Positions 42,647-54,037 are shown, counted from the first letter of the stretch. The stretch: DNA of 60,622 nucleotides from Bacteroidota bacterium (GCA_016185125.1 JACPOC010000059.1:1-60622); one strand, 5' to 3'. A program made the numbers and translations. The notes: generated by a model from the letters alone, not told the origin.

Positions 42647-42919
42647 CTACTTGAAAAATTCGTCTTTTAAAAACTCGCGCCAATCGCTTAAATTTGCAAT
42701 TACCTGAAGCTGACGGTATTGATTATGAAATTTAGCTTCATCTTCGTGAGAATTAAGTATTTTAATACGGTATTTATCAAAATTTGATAAGGCAAAACGC
42801 TCTTCGGCATTAAGTTTGTGGCCGCTGAATTCTTTATCGCGCAGGTCGTTAATACTAACTACTAAACCGGTAGTTTTAGTATTTATTAATTTTGAAAGAA
42901 TATCACTTTTTAATTCCAC
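42647..42919 (-). CDS. Hypothetical protein (about 90 residues)
   Basis: 90 residues, soluble, helical/beta mix (NAEERFALSNFDKYRIKILNSHEDEAKFHNQYRQLQVI). No motif that I recognise. It is upstream of fbp and divergent from the DUF6973-like gene. Confidence 0.55.
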   Translation of the reverse strand: MELKSDILSKLINTKTTGLVVSINDLRDKEFSGHKLNAEERFALSNFDKYRIKILNSHEDEAKFHNQYRQLQVIANLSDWREFLKDEFFK

Positions 42920-43007
42920 TGCACAAATATACGCTACTTTAAAAGGATTAAATTTTTATATTGCATTAATGTACTAACAAAGGCCTGTTAATTATGATTA
43001 TTTTTAC

Positions 43008-43637
43008 GTGAAAAATCTGCTTTTAATGCTGAAAAATACACTGTTTGCTTTTCTTCTTTTATTAACTTGGCTTTCTTCCGCACAAAAAAGATCTTTGCCC
43101 GAATGGCTGTGGGCGTTGTCGCATCCTTTTGCCGCTTTAAAGGTTAAAAAAATAAGTAAGGAGTGTTACAGGATTTATACTACCGATAAAATAATTATAA
43201 CCGAGCTGGATCATTTTTCGAACGGAGGAAAACTGGATGCATTCAGACATGTTTTTTTTATGGCGGCATTTTCGCAAAAAATAAAAATAAAAAAATTACG
43301 TAAGCTTGGTAAAGCGCATGAAAAAGGTAATTACAAACAGTTTTTAAAATCATCGGTGGAAGACGGGGAAGTGCCCGATAGTTTAAGTTCGGTAATGGAT
43401 CTTAAAAATAATGAAGTTGGATTTGTAAACGGCACAGAAAATAAAACAGTTTCTTTAGAAAATTTACGGTCAATAATTATCACTAAAATTAAAGCGGGAG
43501 AAGCTTTTATAATGAAACGCAAAATAAACGGCTTATACATCGATTGCTCAGGAGCAATTATCAACACTGCGTTGTATAAAGGCAAATGGACCATCCCAAA
43601 ATGCCTGGTGCCATCTGATTATGTATATAAAGACTAA
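43008..43637 (+). CDS. Secreted DUF6973-like protein
   Basis: 209 residues from GTG 43008; a Met at 43026 is an alternative. The signal peptide is MLKNTLFAFLLLLTWLSSAQ. The central segment (GGKLDAFRHVFFMAAFSQ) carries the DAFRH motif I associate with DUF6973, found in secreted Bacteroidota proteins. The body is basic. Function unknown; export across the inner membrane is likely. Confidence 0.6.
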   Translation: MKNLLLMLKNTLFAFLLLLTWLSSAQKRSLPEWLWALSHPFAALKVKKISKECYRIYTTDKIIITELDHFSNGGKLDAFRHVFFMAAFSQKIKIKKLRKLGKAHEKGNYKQFLKSSVEDGEVPDSLSSVMDLKNNEVGFVNGTENKTVSLENLRSIIITKIKAGEAFIMKRKINGLYIDCSGAIINTALYKGKWTIPKCLVPSDYVYKD

Positions 43638-43649
43638 AATCAGGTTCAC

Positions 43650-44120
43650 TTATTCGTTTATAAAATGCTGTATTTGATCAAAAGTTAGTTTGCAGTTAAG
43701 CCATTCCGGATCAATAACCGAATTATATTTTTTATAAAAATTAATAGCGGGCTCATTCCATTCAAGCACCTGCCACTCCATTCGCCGCACGCGTTCCTGC
43801 TTTGCCACATTTACAACAGCATTAAAAAGAAGTTTTCCGTAACCGTTTTTGCGTTGTGTTTCTGTTACAATAATATCTTCCAAAAACAAACACTTTCCTT
43901 TCCAGGTGCTGTATTTATAATAATACAAAGCAATGCCAACAATAGAAATTCCTTTTTCAAGAACAAAAAACTCAAATAGTTTATTTTTACCAAAACCCCA
44001 ATTAATCATTTCTTGTATGCTCACCTCTACTTCATCAGGAGCCTTTTCGTACTCAGCTAATTCTTTAATTAAGCCTAACACCTGCGGCAGATCAGCTTCT
44101 ACACCTTTTCTTAAATTCAT
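43650..44120 (-). CDS. GNAT-family N-acetyltransferase (diamine-acetyltransferase-like)
   Basis: 156 residues, the usual length for the small SSAT-like group. The acetyl-CoA loop is in QRKNGYGKLLFNAVVNVAKQ (about 92-111), and the end EWNEPAINFYKKYNS is typical. It acetylates an amine of a small molecule or protein; the substrate is unknown. It begins 2 bases before the next gene's stop region and is part of a run of small minus-strand genes. Confidence 0.88.
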   Translation of the reverse strand: MNLRKGVEADLPQVLGLIKELAEYEKAPDEVEVSIQEMINWGFGKNKLFEFFVLEKGISIVGIALYYYKYSTWKGKCLFLEDIIVTETQRKNGYGKLLFNAVVNVAKQERVRRMEWQVLEWNEPAINFYKKYNSVIDPEWLNCKLTFDQIQHFINE

Positions 44121-44122
44121 AT

Positions 44123-44488
44123 TTATTTAGAATAAATTAATTTTAAAATTACCTTTTGAAGTATCCGTTTGATGATCAATTGAGCCAGCACATCATTTTC
44201 GTCTATATTTTTTTGTTCGTGAACAGCTTCGGTAAATTGTTTTTCAGAAATATCTATGCGATAAAGTAATTGACGCTGTAAAGAATAGGCGGCCACCGAA
44301 ATTTTATTTAAAGCTTTCTGAAGATTAGAATGTATGGCTTCATAAGAAGCGTTGTTAATAGGCTCAAGATAAGTGTGAACATTGCACATTTCAAAATCGC
44401 GGAGTAGCTGTTCTTTAAACTTTTCAAACAAAGCCTCTTTACTCAGACCGTATTTACTCAATTCCTCTTCCTTTAATAATTGCTGCAT
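44123..44488 (-). CDS. Hypothetical helical protein
   Basis: 121 residues, all-helical (LSKYGLSKEALFEKFKEQLLRDF; NLQKALNKISVAAYSLQRQLLYRID), no motif recognised. It is tightly spaced with the GNAT gene downstream and the ferredoxin-like gene upstream (1 base). Confidence 0.5.
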   Translation of the reverse strand: MQQLLKEEELSKYGLSKEALFEKFKEQLLRDFEMCNVHTYLEPINNASYEAIHSNLQKALNKISVAAYSLQRQLLYRIDISEKQFTEAVHEQKNIDENDVLAQLIIKRILQKVILKLIYSK

Positions 44489-44489
44489 T

Positions 44490-44798
44490 TTACTTTTTAA
44501 AAAGAAGCCGTTCTACAGGTTTTTTATTTACAATATGTGATTGAATAATTTCCTGCACATCTTTTTGCTCAACTCCCACGTAAAAAATACCTTCGGGGTA
44601 CACGGCAATGGTAGGGCCAAAATCACAAATACCAAGGCAACCGCTTTTATTGGCGCGAATCTTTAAATTAATTTTAAGGTCTTTTATTTGTTTTTTAAAC
44701 TCGGCCACCAATGCCAGGCCATGCGCCTCGCCACAGCTTAATTTATCGGAACCTGTTCTTTGATTAACGCAAATAAAAATATGTATATCATAAATCAT
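44490..44798 (-). CDS. Thioredoxin-fold [2Fe-2S] ferredoxin
   Basis: 102 residues from Met at 44798 (MIYDIHIFICVNQR); the frame extends 12 codons more but the family starts here. Four cysteines in ICVNQRTGSDKLSCG and NKSGCLGICDFGPT match the thioredoxin-like ferredoxin pattern (C...C...C...C), as in NuoE/HndA-type proteins. It is a small soluble electron carrier; the partner cannot be told from context. Confidence 0.85.
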   Translation of the reverse strand: MIYDIHIFICVNQRTGSDKLSCGEAHGLALVAEFKKQIKDLKINLKIRANKSGCLGICDFGPTIAVYPEGIFYVGVEQKDVQEIIQSHIVNKKPVERLLFKK

Positions 44799-44900
44799 GC
44801 GGTAAAGATATTTTAAAAAACTATGCTGAACCAATCTACTTAAGAGTCGGCTTCACCCACCTTTCATCCGAAAAACCAAAGCATAACAAACCCTCTGCGC

Positions 44901-45116
44901 TTAATGCTCAGGTAAAAACTGCAGGCCTTCCGGAGTGTTTTCCATCCAGTAAATAACATGCTCCTTTACCGGATAAACCTTAGTTGCATCGTCTTTAACC
45001 GCAAAGGTTTGGTTTAAACTATTAAAAACGGCTAAATGGTAAACGCCATCCACCGAAATAAATACTTCCTGTTGGTGGGCCGGCAAGCCATCTAAATTAG
45101 CATTTAGCCATTTCAT
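44901..45116 (-). CDS. Small hypothetical protein
   Basis: 71 residues (KWLNANLDGLPAHQQEVFISVDGVYHLAVFN; then VIYWMENTPEGLQFLPEH), beta-rich, no signal peptide. The N-terminal phrase resembles short DUF-type proteins that read like DUF551 ends, but this is not certain. It stands alone with 100 bases on each side. Confidence 0.45.
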   Translation of the reverse strand: MKWLNANLDGLPAHQQEVFISVDGVYHLAVFNSLNQTFAVKDDATKVYPVKEHVIYWMENTPEGLQFLPEH

Positions 45117-45337
45117 CTAAATTGTTTTAATTAATTGTCAAATGTATTAATTATCAGGGAAAACCCTTATTAATATAACGAGGGTTTTTCCCTTTTGGGC
45201 TATTCTTTTGCCTTTTTTAACGAATTTTTAATTTAAAAAGTGAGTTCAACATTAAACTTTATGGGGTAATATAAAAAATTGGTAAAGAAAGTACAATTAA
45301 CTTCCATGCTTTTAATTAGGTGCTTATTGTTTTATAA

Positions 45338-46081
45338 ATGATTAAAAGTTCTTCAAATTGGCTTATACCCTTCTCACGAATTTGTTTGCTCTTGTTTTTA
45401 AGTTGCTCTGCATCTTTAATAACGGCCCAAACCGCTAAACGTCAAAAACAACTTGATTCGCTTACTCTAAAATTTACACAAGATTCTATTGATATTTTTG
45501 GTTTTAAAAAAATAAGACCATATTTTAATTATCAAGAAAGGAATTCGATAAAAAATCCTAAAATAATTAATTTTTCAGGGCCGCAAATTGGCGTTATGTT
45601 ATTTGAAAGACACATAACCGGGTTTAGTTTTTACTTTTCAAGTAATAATACAAAAAAACCTTTTGAAACGGAAGACAATAATTTACCCGTTTCTAAAAGT
45701 ATTAATATAAAATACCTCACTTTTTTTTACCAGTACATTTTAATAAAAAAAAGATATTACGAAGTTCATTTACCTTTAGAAGCAGGGCGCGGGAGTCTTC
45801 ATGCGGGATACAAAAATCAAGATGGCCATCTGTACAAAACTACTGATGCTTATTTTACTTTAGGAGGTTTTGGCGGTCAGCTTATTTTAAAGCCTATTAA
45901 ATGGCTAGGTATTTCGGGCATTTACGGTTACCGCATTGCCAGCGAAAACATCATTAGCGGCTTTTATTATGCCTTTGGGGTGTGGATTGGCTTTAAACCT
46001 TTAATAACTGAGATCAATTATATCATCAAGCGAAAAAAGTACCGTGACGAATTAGTAAAAGTGCTAACTTCTAAAAATTAA
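45338..46081 (+). CDS. Predicted outer-membrane beta-barrel protein
   Basis: 247 residues. A signal peptide with a possible lipobox-like Cys (LLLFLSCSASLITAQ) is followed by alternating aromatic strands (IKYLTFFYQYILIKKRYYEVHLPLEAGRGSL; FGGQLILKPIKWLGISGIYGYRI). A basic C-terminal tail ends the protein. Hypothetical; it sits 65 bases upstream of the DHS-like gene but with an independent promoter between them. Confidence 0.55.
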   Translation: MIKSSSNWLIPFSRICLLLFLSCSASLITAQTAKRQKQLDSLTLKFTQDSIDIFGFKKIRPYFNYQERNSIKNPKIINFSGPQIGVMLFERHITGFSFYFSSNNTKKPFETEDNNLPVSKSINIKYLTFFYQYILIKKRYYEVHLPLEAGRGSLHAGYKNQDGHLYKTTDAYFTLGGFGGQLILKPIKWLGISGIYGYRIASENIISGFYYAFGVWIGFKPLITEINYIIKRKKYRDELVKVLTSKN

Positions 46082-46096
46082 GCTTCTTTCTAAAAC

Positions 46097-46126
46097 TTTG
46101 GGCTTTCATTAAAAATTTTATCTTTG
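46097..46126 (+). promoter_or_regulatory. Bacteroidota promoter of the DHS-like gene
   Basis: TTTG (46097-46100) as -33 element and TATCTTTG (46119-46126) as -7 box are 22 bases apart, start to start, close to the phylum spacing. The ATG is at 46147. Confidence 0.65.
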
Positions 46127-46146
46127 CATTTCAATTTTTTAAAATC

Positions 46147-47139
46147 ATGTCGCAAACAACTATAGCCGGTAAAGGCCCTATATCCAATTTTGTATCTACC
46201 CATTACAAACACTTTAACGCGGCCGCTTTGGTGGATGCTGCAAAAGGTTACGAAACGCATTTAACCGAGGGGGGGAAAATGATGATAACCCTTGCCGGAG
46301 CCATGAGTACCGCCGAATTGGGCAAATCCTTGGCCGAAATAATTCGCCAGGGTAAAGTGGATATTATTTCCTGCACGGGGGCTAATTTGGAGGAAGATAT
46401 TATGAATTTGGTAGCACACAGTCATTATAAACGCGTACCAAATTACCGCGATCTTTCGCCTCAGGATGAGTGGGATTTGTTGGAAAACCATTACAACCGG
46501 GTTACCGATACTTGTATACCTGAAGAAGAAGCTTTCAGGCGTTTGCAAAAACACATTTATAAAATTTGGAAGGATGCCGATACCGCTGGAGAAAGATATT
46601 TTCCGCATGAATTCATGTACAAGATTTTAAACAGCGGCGAGCTGCAGCAGTATTACGAAATAGATCCTAAAAACAGCTGGATGCTTGCGGCGGCAGAAAA
46701 AAATTTACCAATTGTTGTTCCGGGATGGGAAGACAGTACGATGGGAAATATTTTTGCATCGTATGTAATTAAAAACGAAATAAAAGCTTCCACCATGAAA
46801 AGTGGAATTGAATACATGGCCTGGCTTGCCGATTGGTATATAAAAAACAGTTCAGGCAAGGGCGTTGGCTTTTTTCAGATTGGCGGCGGCATTGCGGGAG
46901 ATTTTCCTATTTGTGTAGTACCCATGTTGTATCAGGATATGGAAATGGATCAAATTCCGTTCTGGAGTTATTTCTGCCAGATATCTGATTCAACAACAAG
47001 TTACGGATCTTATTCGGGCGCAGTGCCAAACGAAAAAATCACTTGGGGCAAACTGGATATTAATACTCCCAAATTTATTGTGGAGAGTGATGCTACCATT
47101 GTAGTGCCTTTGATCTTCGCCTGGATATTAGGCTGGTAA
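46147..47139 (+). CDS. Deoxyhypusine-synthase-family protein
   Basis: 330 residues. The fold is recognisable from LTLAGAMSTAELGKSLAEIIRQGKVDIISCTGANLEEDIMN and the end ITWGKLDINTPKFIVESDATIVVPLIFAW, where K302 corresponds to the catalytic Lys of eukaryotic deoxyhypusine synthase (WGK). Bacteria lack eIF5A, so the real substrate differs; related bacterial enzymes include homospermidine synthases. It uses NAD and spermidine-type substrates in the family. No ORF of the polyamine pathway is adjacent. Confidence 0.85.
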   Translation: MSQTTIAGKGPISNFVSTHYKHFNAAALVDAAKGYETHLTEGGKMMITLAGAMSTAELGKSLAEIIRQGKVDIISCTGANLEEDIMNLVAHSHYKRVPNYRDLSPQDEWDLLENHYNRVTDTCIPEEEAFRRLQKHIYKIWKDADTAGERYFPHEFMYKILNSGELQQYYEIDPKNSWMLAAAEKNLPIVVPGWEDSTMGNIFASYVIKNEIKASTMKSGIEYMAWLADWYIKNSSGKGVGFFQIGGGIAGDFPICVVPMLYQDMEMDQIPFWSYFCQISDSTTSYGSYSGAVPNEKITWGKLDINTPKFIVESDATIVVPLIFAWILGW

Positions 47140-47145
47140 TTTTTA

Positions 47146-47268
47146 ATGAGGAAACACCTAAAATTATATTTTTTTATTGGTTTAATTATTTTAAAGCAGG
47201 TTTCTTTTGCATCTACTATAGCCGATTCGAACAAGGCCTTCTGTTTCACTTTCCTGTGTATGATTTAA
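47146..47268 (+). CDS. 40-residue signal-peptide-like ORF, probable gene remnant
   Basis: MRKHLKLYFFIGLIILKQVSFAS is a good signal-peptide form, followed by only about 17 residues and a stop. It begins 7 bases after the DHS stop. It may be the stump of a lost secreted-protein gene or a chance ORF. Confidence 0.25.
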   Translation: MRKHLKLYFFIGLIILKQVSFASTIADSNKAFCFTFLCMI

Positions 47269-47299
47269 AGCTTATCTGTTTTGTTATAATTGTTTATCC

Positions 47300-49363
47300 G
47301 TGTTTAATTTTTATATTTATATTCTATTACATAAAAATATTTTTAAAATTAAAAACATATTTACCCACTCATTACAACAAAAATTATTGTGTGTGTTGAT
47401 AATTGCCTTTTTCAGTAGCACCGCTTTTTCCCAAATAAAATTTACTGAAAGCGTTTTACTGAAAAAATTAGCGGAAGCTAAAACTGATTCGGAGCGGGTT
47501 GACCACATGATCTTTTTTATTAATCACAACTATAATCTTACTAATCCAAAGAGTATTGACTATTCATTAAAAGCTATTGAACTTTCTAAAAAAATAAATT
47601 ATAAAAAGGGACTTTTAGCCGCCTATGAAGCCGCCGGCGATACCTATTGGTACGGCTATAATTACAGTAAATCGGTTGATTATTATTTTCTGGAATTAAA
47701 ATTGGCTACGTTATTAAATAATCAGTCAAAAATTGCAAATGCCAATTACAACATTGGTTGGATAAAATGTGTGCAGCAGGAAATGTTTTCTGAAAGAAAA
47801 ATGTTGCTCAAATCTTTAAAAGTGTTTGAAAAACTGCGCGATTCAGTGGGCATCATTCAGGTGTGCAATGCCATAGCAACCATATATACTAACAGAAGCA
47901 AAATTGAACCCAAGTATTTAGACTCCGCTAATACGTATTTCAGATCCATGATATTTATTGGTGAAAATTGTACCAAGCGCAACAACATGGCTAACATCTA
48001 TGCCAACTACACCAACTTTTTAACAGGCACAAAAAAATATAACGAGGCTAAATTTTACAGTAAAAAAGCTCTGAAAATTACCTTCGACGAAAAAGATACA
48101 GTTGGAGAAATGTCGAACAAATGCGCATTGGCCGATTTATACTTTTATACCGATTCTCTCCAAAAAGCGAAAAGATTATTAACCGAAGTTACTCCCTATT
48201 ATGAAAAATTAAACTTTAAAGAGCCGCTTCATGGCATCTATCGCCTTTGGTCTAATATCTATGCTAAAGAAGGTAATTATAAAAAAGCTCTTCAATATCA
48301 TTTGCTGTATAAAGATTTAACGGATACCATTAATTCGGTGATTTTCCGATCAAATCTGCAGCAAAAAGAAGCTTCTTATGAAATTGATAAGCGCGAAGAA
48401 AACATCCGCCGCCTGCAACAAGCCAATGAAGTTTCGGCTCTTAAAAACAAACAGGGTAAATACATTATGGCCGGCATGGGCATTGTGGCTTTATTAATAA
48501 TAGGTTTCGCAGCTAATCTTTATAGAGGAAACCGAAATAAACTGAAAGCCAACAGGCAGTTGAGTGAACAAAACCGCATTATTGCCGAAAAAAGCCGGGA
48601 AATAGATCAAAGCATTCAATACGCTAAAGGTATTCAAAATGCGGTTTTACCTTCTTTAAGCGAATTTAAAAAAATATTACCCCAAAGTTTTGTTATTTAC
48701 CTGCCAAAAGATGTGGTAAGCGGCGATTTTTACTGGATGCACCAAATTAACGAGGCCAATAGTGTTAAGTTACTAATTGCCGCGGCAGACTGCACAGGGC
48801 ATGGCGTGCCGGGTTCGTTAATGAGTATGGTAAGCGTAGATAAACTCAACCATGCCGTTTTCGGCAAAAAACTAAGCAGTCCTTCGCAAATTTTAAGCTC
48901 CATAAACAACGATATTAAAAACGCACTGAAACAAGATTCCGCCGCAAATACCCAAAAAGACGGCTTGGATATTGCACTTTTGCTGGTAGATATTAATTCC
49001 CTAACAGCTTCATACTCAGGCGCTCACAGGCCTTTATGGATAATCAGAAAAGGTGAGTTATTAGAGTTTAAACCTACCAAAACAAGTATTGCCGGCCACA
49101 CGGCGCTAAATTATACTTTTAAGGAAGAGCAAATCTCTCTTCAGCCTCAAGACCTTATTCTTATTTTCAGCGATGGCTTTGCCGATCAATTTGGCGGAAC
49201 TTCGGGTAAAAAAATGATGACACGTAATTTTAAAGATCATTTGCTCACCATTGTCCATTTACCAATTCCTGAAATTGAAGAAAGTTTAATCTCGCGTTTT
49301 TCTCAATGGAAAGGCGCTTATGAGCAAATTGACGATGTGTTAGTAATAGGCTTTAAAATTTAA
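47300..49363 (+). CDS. TPR-domain sensor with C-terminal SpoIIE/PP2C-type phosphatase
   Basis: 687 residues; start uncertain (a signal peptide is best seen from LLCVLIIAFFSSTAFSQ, near residue 29). TPR-like helical repeats span about 60-350 (YSLKAIELSKKINYKKGLLAAYEAAGD; ALQYHLLYKDLTD), then one transmembrane helix (about 390-410, YIMAGMGIVALLIIGFAANLY), a coiled coil, and a SpoIIE-like PP2C phosphatase (DVVSGDFYWMH; ADCTGHGVPGSLMSMVS; LILIFSDGFADQFGG). This layout is common in Bacteroidota, usually in partner-switching or stress control; the partner kinase or anti-sigma factor is not next door. Confidence 0.9.
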   Translation: MFNFYIYILLHKNIFKIKNIFTHSLQQKLLCVLIIAFFSSTAFSQIKFTESVLLKKLAEAKTDSERVDHMIFFINHNYNLTNPKSIDYSLKAIELSKKINYKKGLLAAYEAAGDTYWYGYNYSKSVDYYFLELKLATLLNNQSKIANANYNIGWIKCVQQEMFSERKMLLKSLKVFEKLRDSVGIIQVCNAIATIYTNRSKIEPKYLDSANTYFRSMIFIGENCTKRNNMANIYANYTNFLTGTKKYNEAKFYSKKALKITFDEKDTVGEMSNKCALADLYFYTDSLQKAKRLLTEVTPYYEKLNFKEPLHGIYRLWSNIYAKEGNYKKALQYHLLYKDLTDTINSVIFRSNLQQKEASYEIDKREENIRRLQQANEVSALKNKQGKYIMAGMGIVALLIIGFAANLYRGNRNKLKANRQLSEQNRIIAEKSREIDQSIQYAKGIQNAVLPSLSEFKKILPQSFVIYLPKDVVSGDFYWMHQINEANSVKLLIAAADCTGHGVPGSLMSMVSVDKLNHAVFGKKLSSPSQILSSINNDIKNALKQDSAANTQKDGLDIALLLVDINSLTASYSGAHRPLWIIRKGELLEFKPTKTSIAGHTALNYTFKEEQISLQPQDLILIFSDGFADQFGGTSGKKMMTRNFKDHLLTIVHLPIPEIEESLISRFSQWKGAYEQIDDVLVIGFKI

Positions 49364-49384
49364 ATTTTACTTCCGGTATTTTAA

Positions 49385-51015
<1,631 letters not shown>

Positions 51016-51016
<1 letters not shown>

Positions 51017-51516
51017 TGAATATTAAGGAGATAGGCTACTTTAGTAAAACGCATGGTGTAAAGGGTCATCTTATTCTTAAAACAGAATTTGAACTTTTTT
51101 TAAACGAAATCAAGGCTTTTTTTATTGAAACTTCGGGAGGACAAGCGCCTTATTTTATATCGGAAATAAGAGAAAGTAATAACGGAATTATAGTGCTGCT
51201 TGAAACGGTAGATGCCATTGAAAAAGCGAAACTTTTATTACGAAAAAAAGTATTTATAGATGCCGCCTTTATAGCCGAACAAGAGGAAGAAGATAATTGG
51301 GTTGGATTTGAACTTATTGACGCGCATTTTGGCAGCCTTGGAAACATTTTGGAAGTTACCGATACCGGAACCCAAATTCTGGTTAGCATTCGCTATAAAG
51401 AAAAAGAAATAATTTTGCCTTTGGTGGAAGACTTTATTGAAAGTATTGATCCCTCTGCAAAAAAAATAAAATTCAACGCACCCGAAGGGCTTATTGATCT
51501 TTATCTAAATATTTAA
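51016..51516 (+). CDS. rimM: 16S rRNA processing protein RimM
   Basis: 166 residues. The N-terminal RimM domain starts EIGYFSKTHGVKGHLILKTEFE, followed by a PRC-barrel half with EEDNWVGFELIDAHFGSLGNILEVTDTGTQILV and ILPLVEDFIESID. It binds S19 and helps mature the 30S head. The start shares one base with the pyrG stop (TAATG), so the pair is translationally coupled. Confidence 0.92.
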
Positions 51517-51805
51517 TTTTTAGAGCTTTACTTTACGCAAACTTCTTAATATTTGGGCGTGTCACTTCCGCCAAATTAATTTCCTGAAAAGCGGAAGGGT
51601 CGGGCTATAAGAGCAGAAATATATCGGTGAATATAATCTTTCAAAGAAGTTTAAATCCGACAAATAATTTAACCGGTTGTTGGGGCAAATATACTCGTCC
51701 TTTTATATCCATACTTATTTAAAAAATAGTTCCATATGCAATGCTATGCAACAATTTTTAAAAATCGTCTTGATAAAAAATCACTTCGTATCTTTAGCCA
51801 CTTCA
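51517..51805. other. Gene-free stretch between rimM and the GH9 gene
   Basis: No coding frame of note. CTTCCGC (51565-51571) and GCGGAAG (51591-51597) form a 7-bp stem with a 19-base loop, without a T run. No other structure seen. Confidence 0.5.
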
Positions 51806-51834
51806 TTTGTTTATGAATGATTTTCTTATCTTTG
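51806..51834 (+). promoter_or_regulatory. Bacteroidota promoter of the GH9 gene
   Basis: TTTG (51806-51809) and TATCTTTG (51827-51834) are 21 bases apart, start to start, the usual -33/-7 spacing. The ATG at 51860 is 26 bases on. Confidence 0.7.
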
Positions 51835-51859
51835 AGTAAAGCTTTTAATCGAATCCATT

Positions 51860-54037
51860 ATGAATAAACTTGTATTTTCACTTTCGGTGCTTGTTTTAAT
51901 ATGCACACAAACACAGGCTTCCACCGTTACTCCTGTATCAAATATTAAGATCGATCAATTCGGCTATAAACAAACCGCGCAGAAAATTGCTGTTATTTCC
52001 AATCCCATTACGGGCTATAATAACACTGCTACTTTTACGCCCGGCACAACGTATCAGGTTCGCAATTGGGTAAGCGATGCTGTTGTTTTTTCATCAAGCA
52101 TCACTGCATGGAATAGTGGCACTACGCAGGCTCAAAGCGGCGATAAAGTATGGTGGTTTGATTTTTCTTCTGTGGTTACGCCGGGCTCTTATTATATTTT
52201 TGATGTTAGTAATAACGTTGGCTCGTACCGTTTTGAAATTAACGATTGTGTTTATAGCGACGTTTTAAAAGCAGCCATGCGCATGTTTTATTATGCGCGT
52301 TGCGGATCTGCTAAAACATCCGCTAATGCCAGTGCAGCTTGGGCTGATGGTGCATGTCATAAAAACACGCAGCAGGATTTGGATTGCCGGCTTTACAATA
52401 ATACCAGTACAGTAACTGCCCTGAATTTATCGGGTGGCTGGCACGATGCCGGAGATTATAACAAGTACGTGAACTTTACCTGGAGCACTTTAACTGATCT
52501 GTTGTTGGCTTACGAAGAAAATCCAACAGTATGGCCCGATAATTTTAATATTCCGGAGTCAGGTAACGGTACGCCTGATTTATTAGACGAAATAAAATAT
52601 GAACTCGACTGGCTTTTAAAAATGCAGCAGCCTAACGGTTCGGTGCTTTCCATTGTGGGTGGAGGCTCGGCCAGTCCGCCTAGTGCCGATAATAATTACA
52701 GAAAATACGGACCGGCCAATACCTCCGCCGCACTAACTACCTCAGGAATGCTCGCACTCGCCGCTATTCAATTTAACGCCATTGGCCAAACAACTTACGC
52801 TGCTACTTTGCAATCGGCAGCAGTAAATGCTTATACCTGGGCAGTGGCTAATCCAAGCGTTACGTTCAATAATTCAGGCCTTGTTGGTGCCGGCGAACAG
52901 GAAATTAACGGCTATGACCTTTTTGCACATAAAGTGGCCGCTTCTGTTTATTTGTATGCCCTAACCGGAAACGCCACTTACAAAACATTTGTAGATAATA
53001 ATTATACCCAGGTGCATTTGTTATTATGGAACTTTGCTTATCCTTTTGAAGGACCCGAACAGGATGCCATGTTATACTATACAAAAATTCCGGGAGCCAC
53101 GGCTGCGGTAAAAACTGCCATTACTAACGCTTTTGCAAATTCGTTATCAACCAACAATGCTGATAATCTTCCGGCCTATACCAATAAAACAGATGCTTAC
53201 CGTGCTTGGCTTTCCAATAATAATTATACGTGGAACAGTAATCAAACCAAATCTAAACAAGCTATTATGTTTCAGAGCATGAACCAATATTCTTTAAACA
53301 CTGTTAATGCCGCTAACTATAAAAACGCCGCTTCGGGCTTTGTGCATTATATGCACGGCGTTAATCCCAACAACAAAACGTATTTAAGTAATATGGCGCC
53401 ATTGGGAGCGGAAAACTCCGTTACACAATTTTATCATGCCTGGTTTAAAGATGGAAGCGCGCTTTGGGATGAAGTAGGAGTTTCTACTTACGGCCCGCCG
53501 CCGGGATATATTCCGGGAGGGCCAAACCCTTCGTATGCCTTGGATGCTTGTTGCCCCGCCGGTTGCGGAAGTGCCTCCAACAATGCCTTATGCACTTCGA
53601 ATGTTACTCCCCCTTTAAATCAACCCATTCAAAAATCGTATAAAGATTTTAATAACGACTGGCCATTAAATTCGTGGACCATAACAGAAGCCGGTATTTA
53701 TACCAACGCTGCTTATGTGCGGATGCTTTCAAAGTTTTGTACTTCAGGTACCTGTTCTGTTACTACGGGAATTTCATCATCAATTAGAAATGCAGAACTG
53801 GCACTCACTATTTATCCTCAACCGGCACAGGAAAAAATATTTGTAAAATTATATTCAGGAATTTCATCAGCGGAATTTTTGCTCTATGACATTAGCGGAA
53901 AACTTCTTTATTCACAACAATCTACCTTAACAGATGGAGTTGCAGAAATAGATCTTTCGGGATTAAGTGCAGGTATTTATTTTTTAAAAGTAAGCGCGGA
54001 AGGTAAATCAGAAACGCGAAAGGTTATTAAAGAATAG
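51860..54037 (+). CDS. Secreted GH9 endoglucanase with T9SS sorting domain
   Basis: 725 residues. A signal peptide (KLVFSLSVLVLICTQTQAS) is followed by a CelD-type Ig-like N domain (IKIDQFGYKQTAQKIAVISNP), then a GH9 (alpha/alpha)6 catalytic domain with GGWHDAGDYNKYVNF holding the catalytic Asp pair, VHYMHGVNPNNKTYLSNM, and the acid Glu in SWTITEAGIYTNAAYV. The last about 80 residues are a type A T9SS sorting domain (LTIYPQPAQEKIFVKLYSG; ETRKVIKE). It hydrolyses beta-1,4-glucan outside the cell. Confidence 0.93.
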   Translation: MNKLVFSLSVLVLICTQTQASTVTPVSNIKIDQFGYKQTAQKIAVISNPITGYNNTATFTPGTTYQVRNWVSDAVVFSSSITAWNSGTTQAQSGDKVWWFDFSSVVTPGSYYIFDVSNNVGSYRFEINDCVYSDVLKAAMRMFYYARCGSAKTSANASAAWADGACHKNTQQDLDCRLYNNTSTVTALNLSGGWHDAGDYNKYVNFTWSTLTDLLLAYEENPTVWPDNFNIPESGNGTPDLLDEIKYELDWLLKMQQPNGSVLSIVGGGSASPPSADNNYRKYGPANTSAALTTSGMLALAAIQFNAIGQTTYAATLQSAAVNAYTWAVANPSVTFNNSGLVGAGEQEINGYDLFAHKVAASVYLYALTGNATYKTFVDNNYTQVHLLLWNFAYPFEGPEQDAMLYYTKIPGATAAVKTAITNAFANSLSTNNADNLPAYTNKTDAYRAWLSNNNYTWNSNQTKSKQAIMFQSMNQYSLNTVNAANYKNAASGFVHYMHGVNPNNKTYLSNMAPLGAENSVTQFYHAWFKDGSALWDEVGVSTYGPPPGYIPGGPNPSYALDACCPAGCGSASNNALCTSNVTPPLNQPIQKSYKDFNNDWPLNSWTITEAGIYTNAAYVRMLSKFCTSGTCSVTTGISSSIRNAELALTIYPQPAQEKIFVKLYSGISSAEFLLYDISGKLLYSQQSTLTDGVAEIDLSGLSAGIYFLKVSAEGKSETRKVIKE

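Noticed and set aside
51565-51597. Terminator after rimM
   Set aside because: A 7-bp stem with a 19-base loop and no T run is too weak to call.
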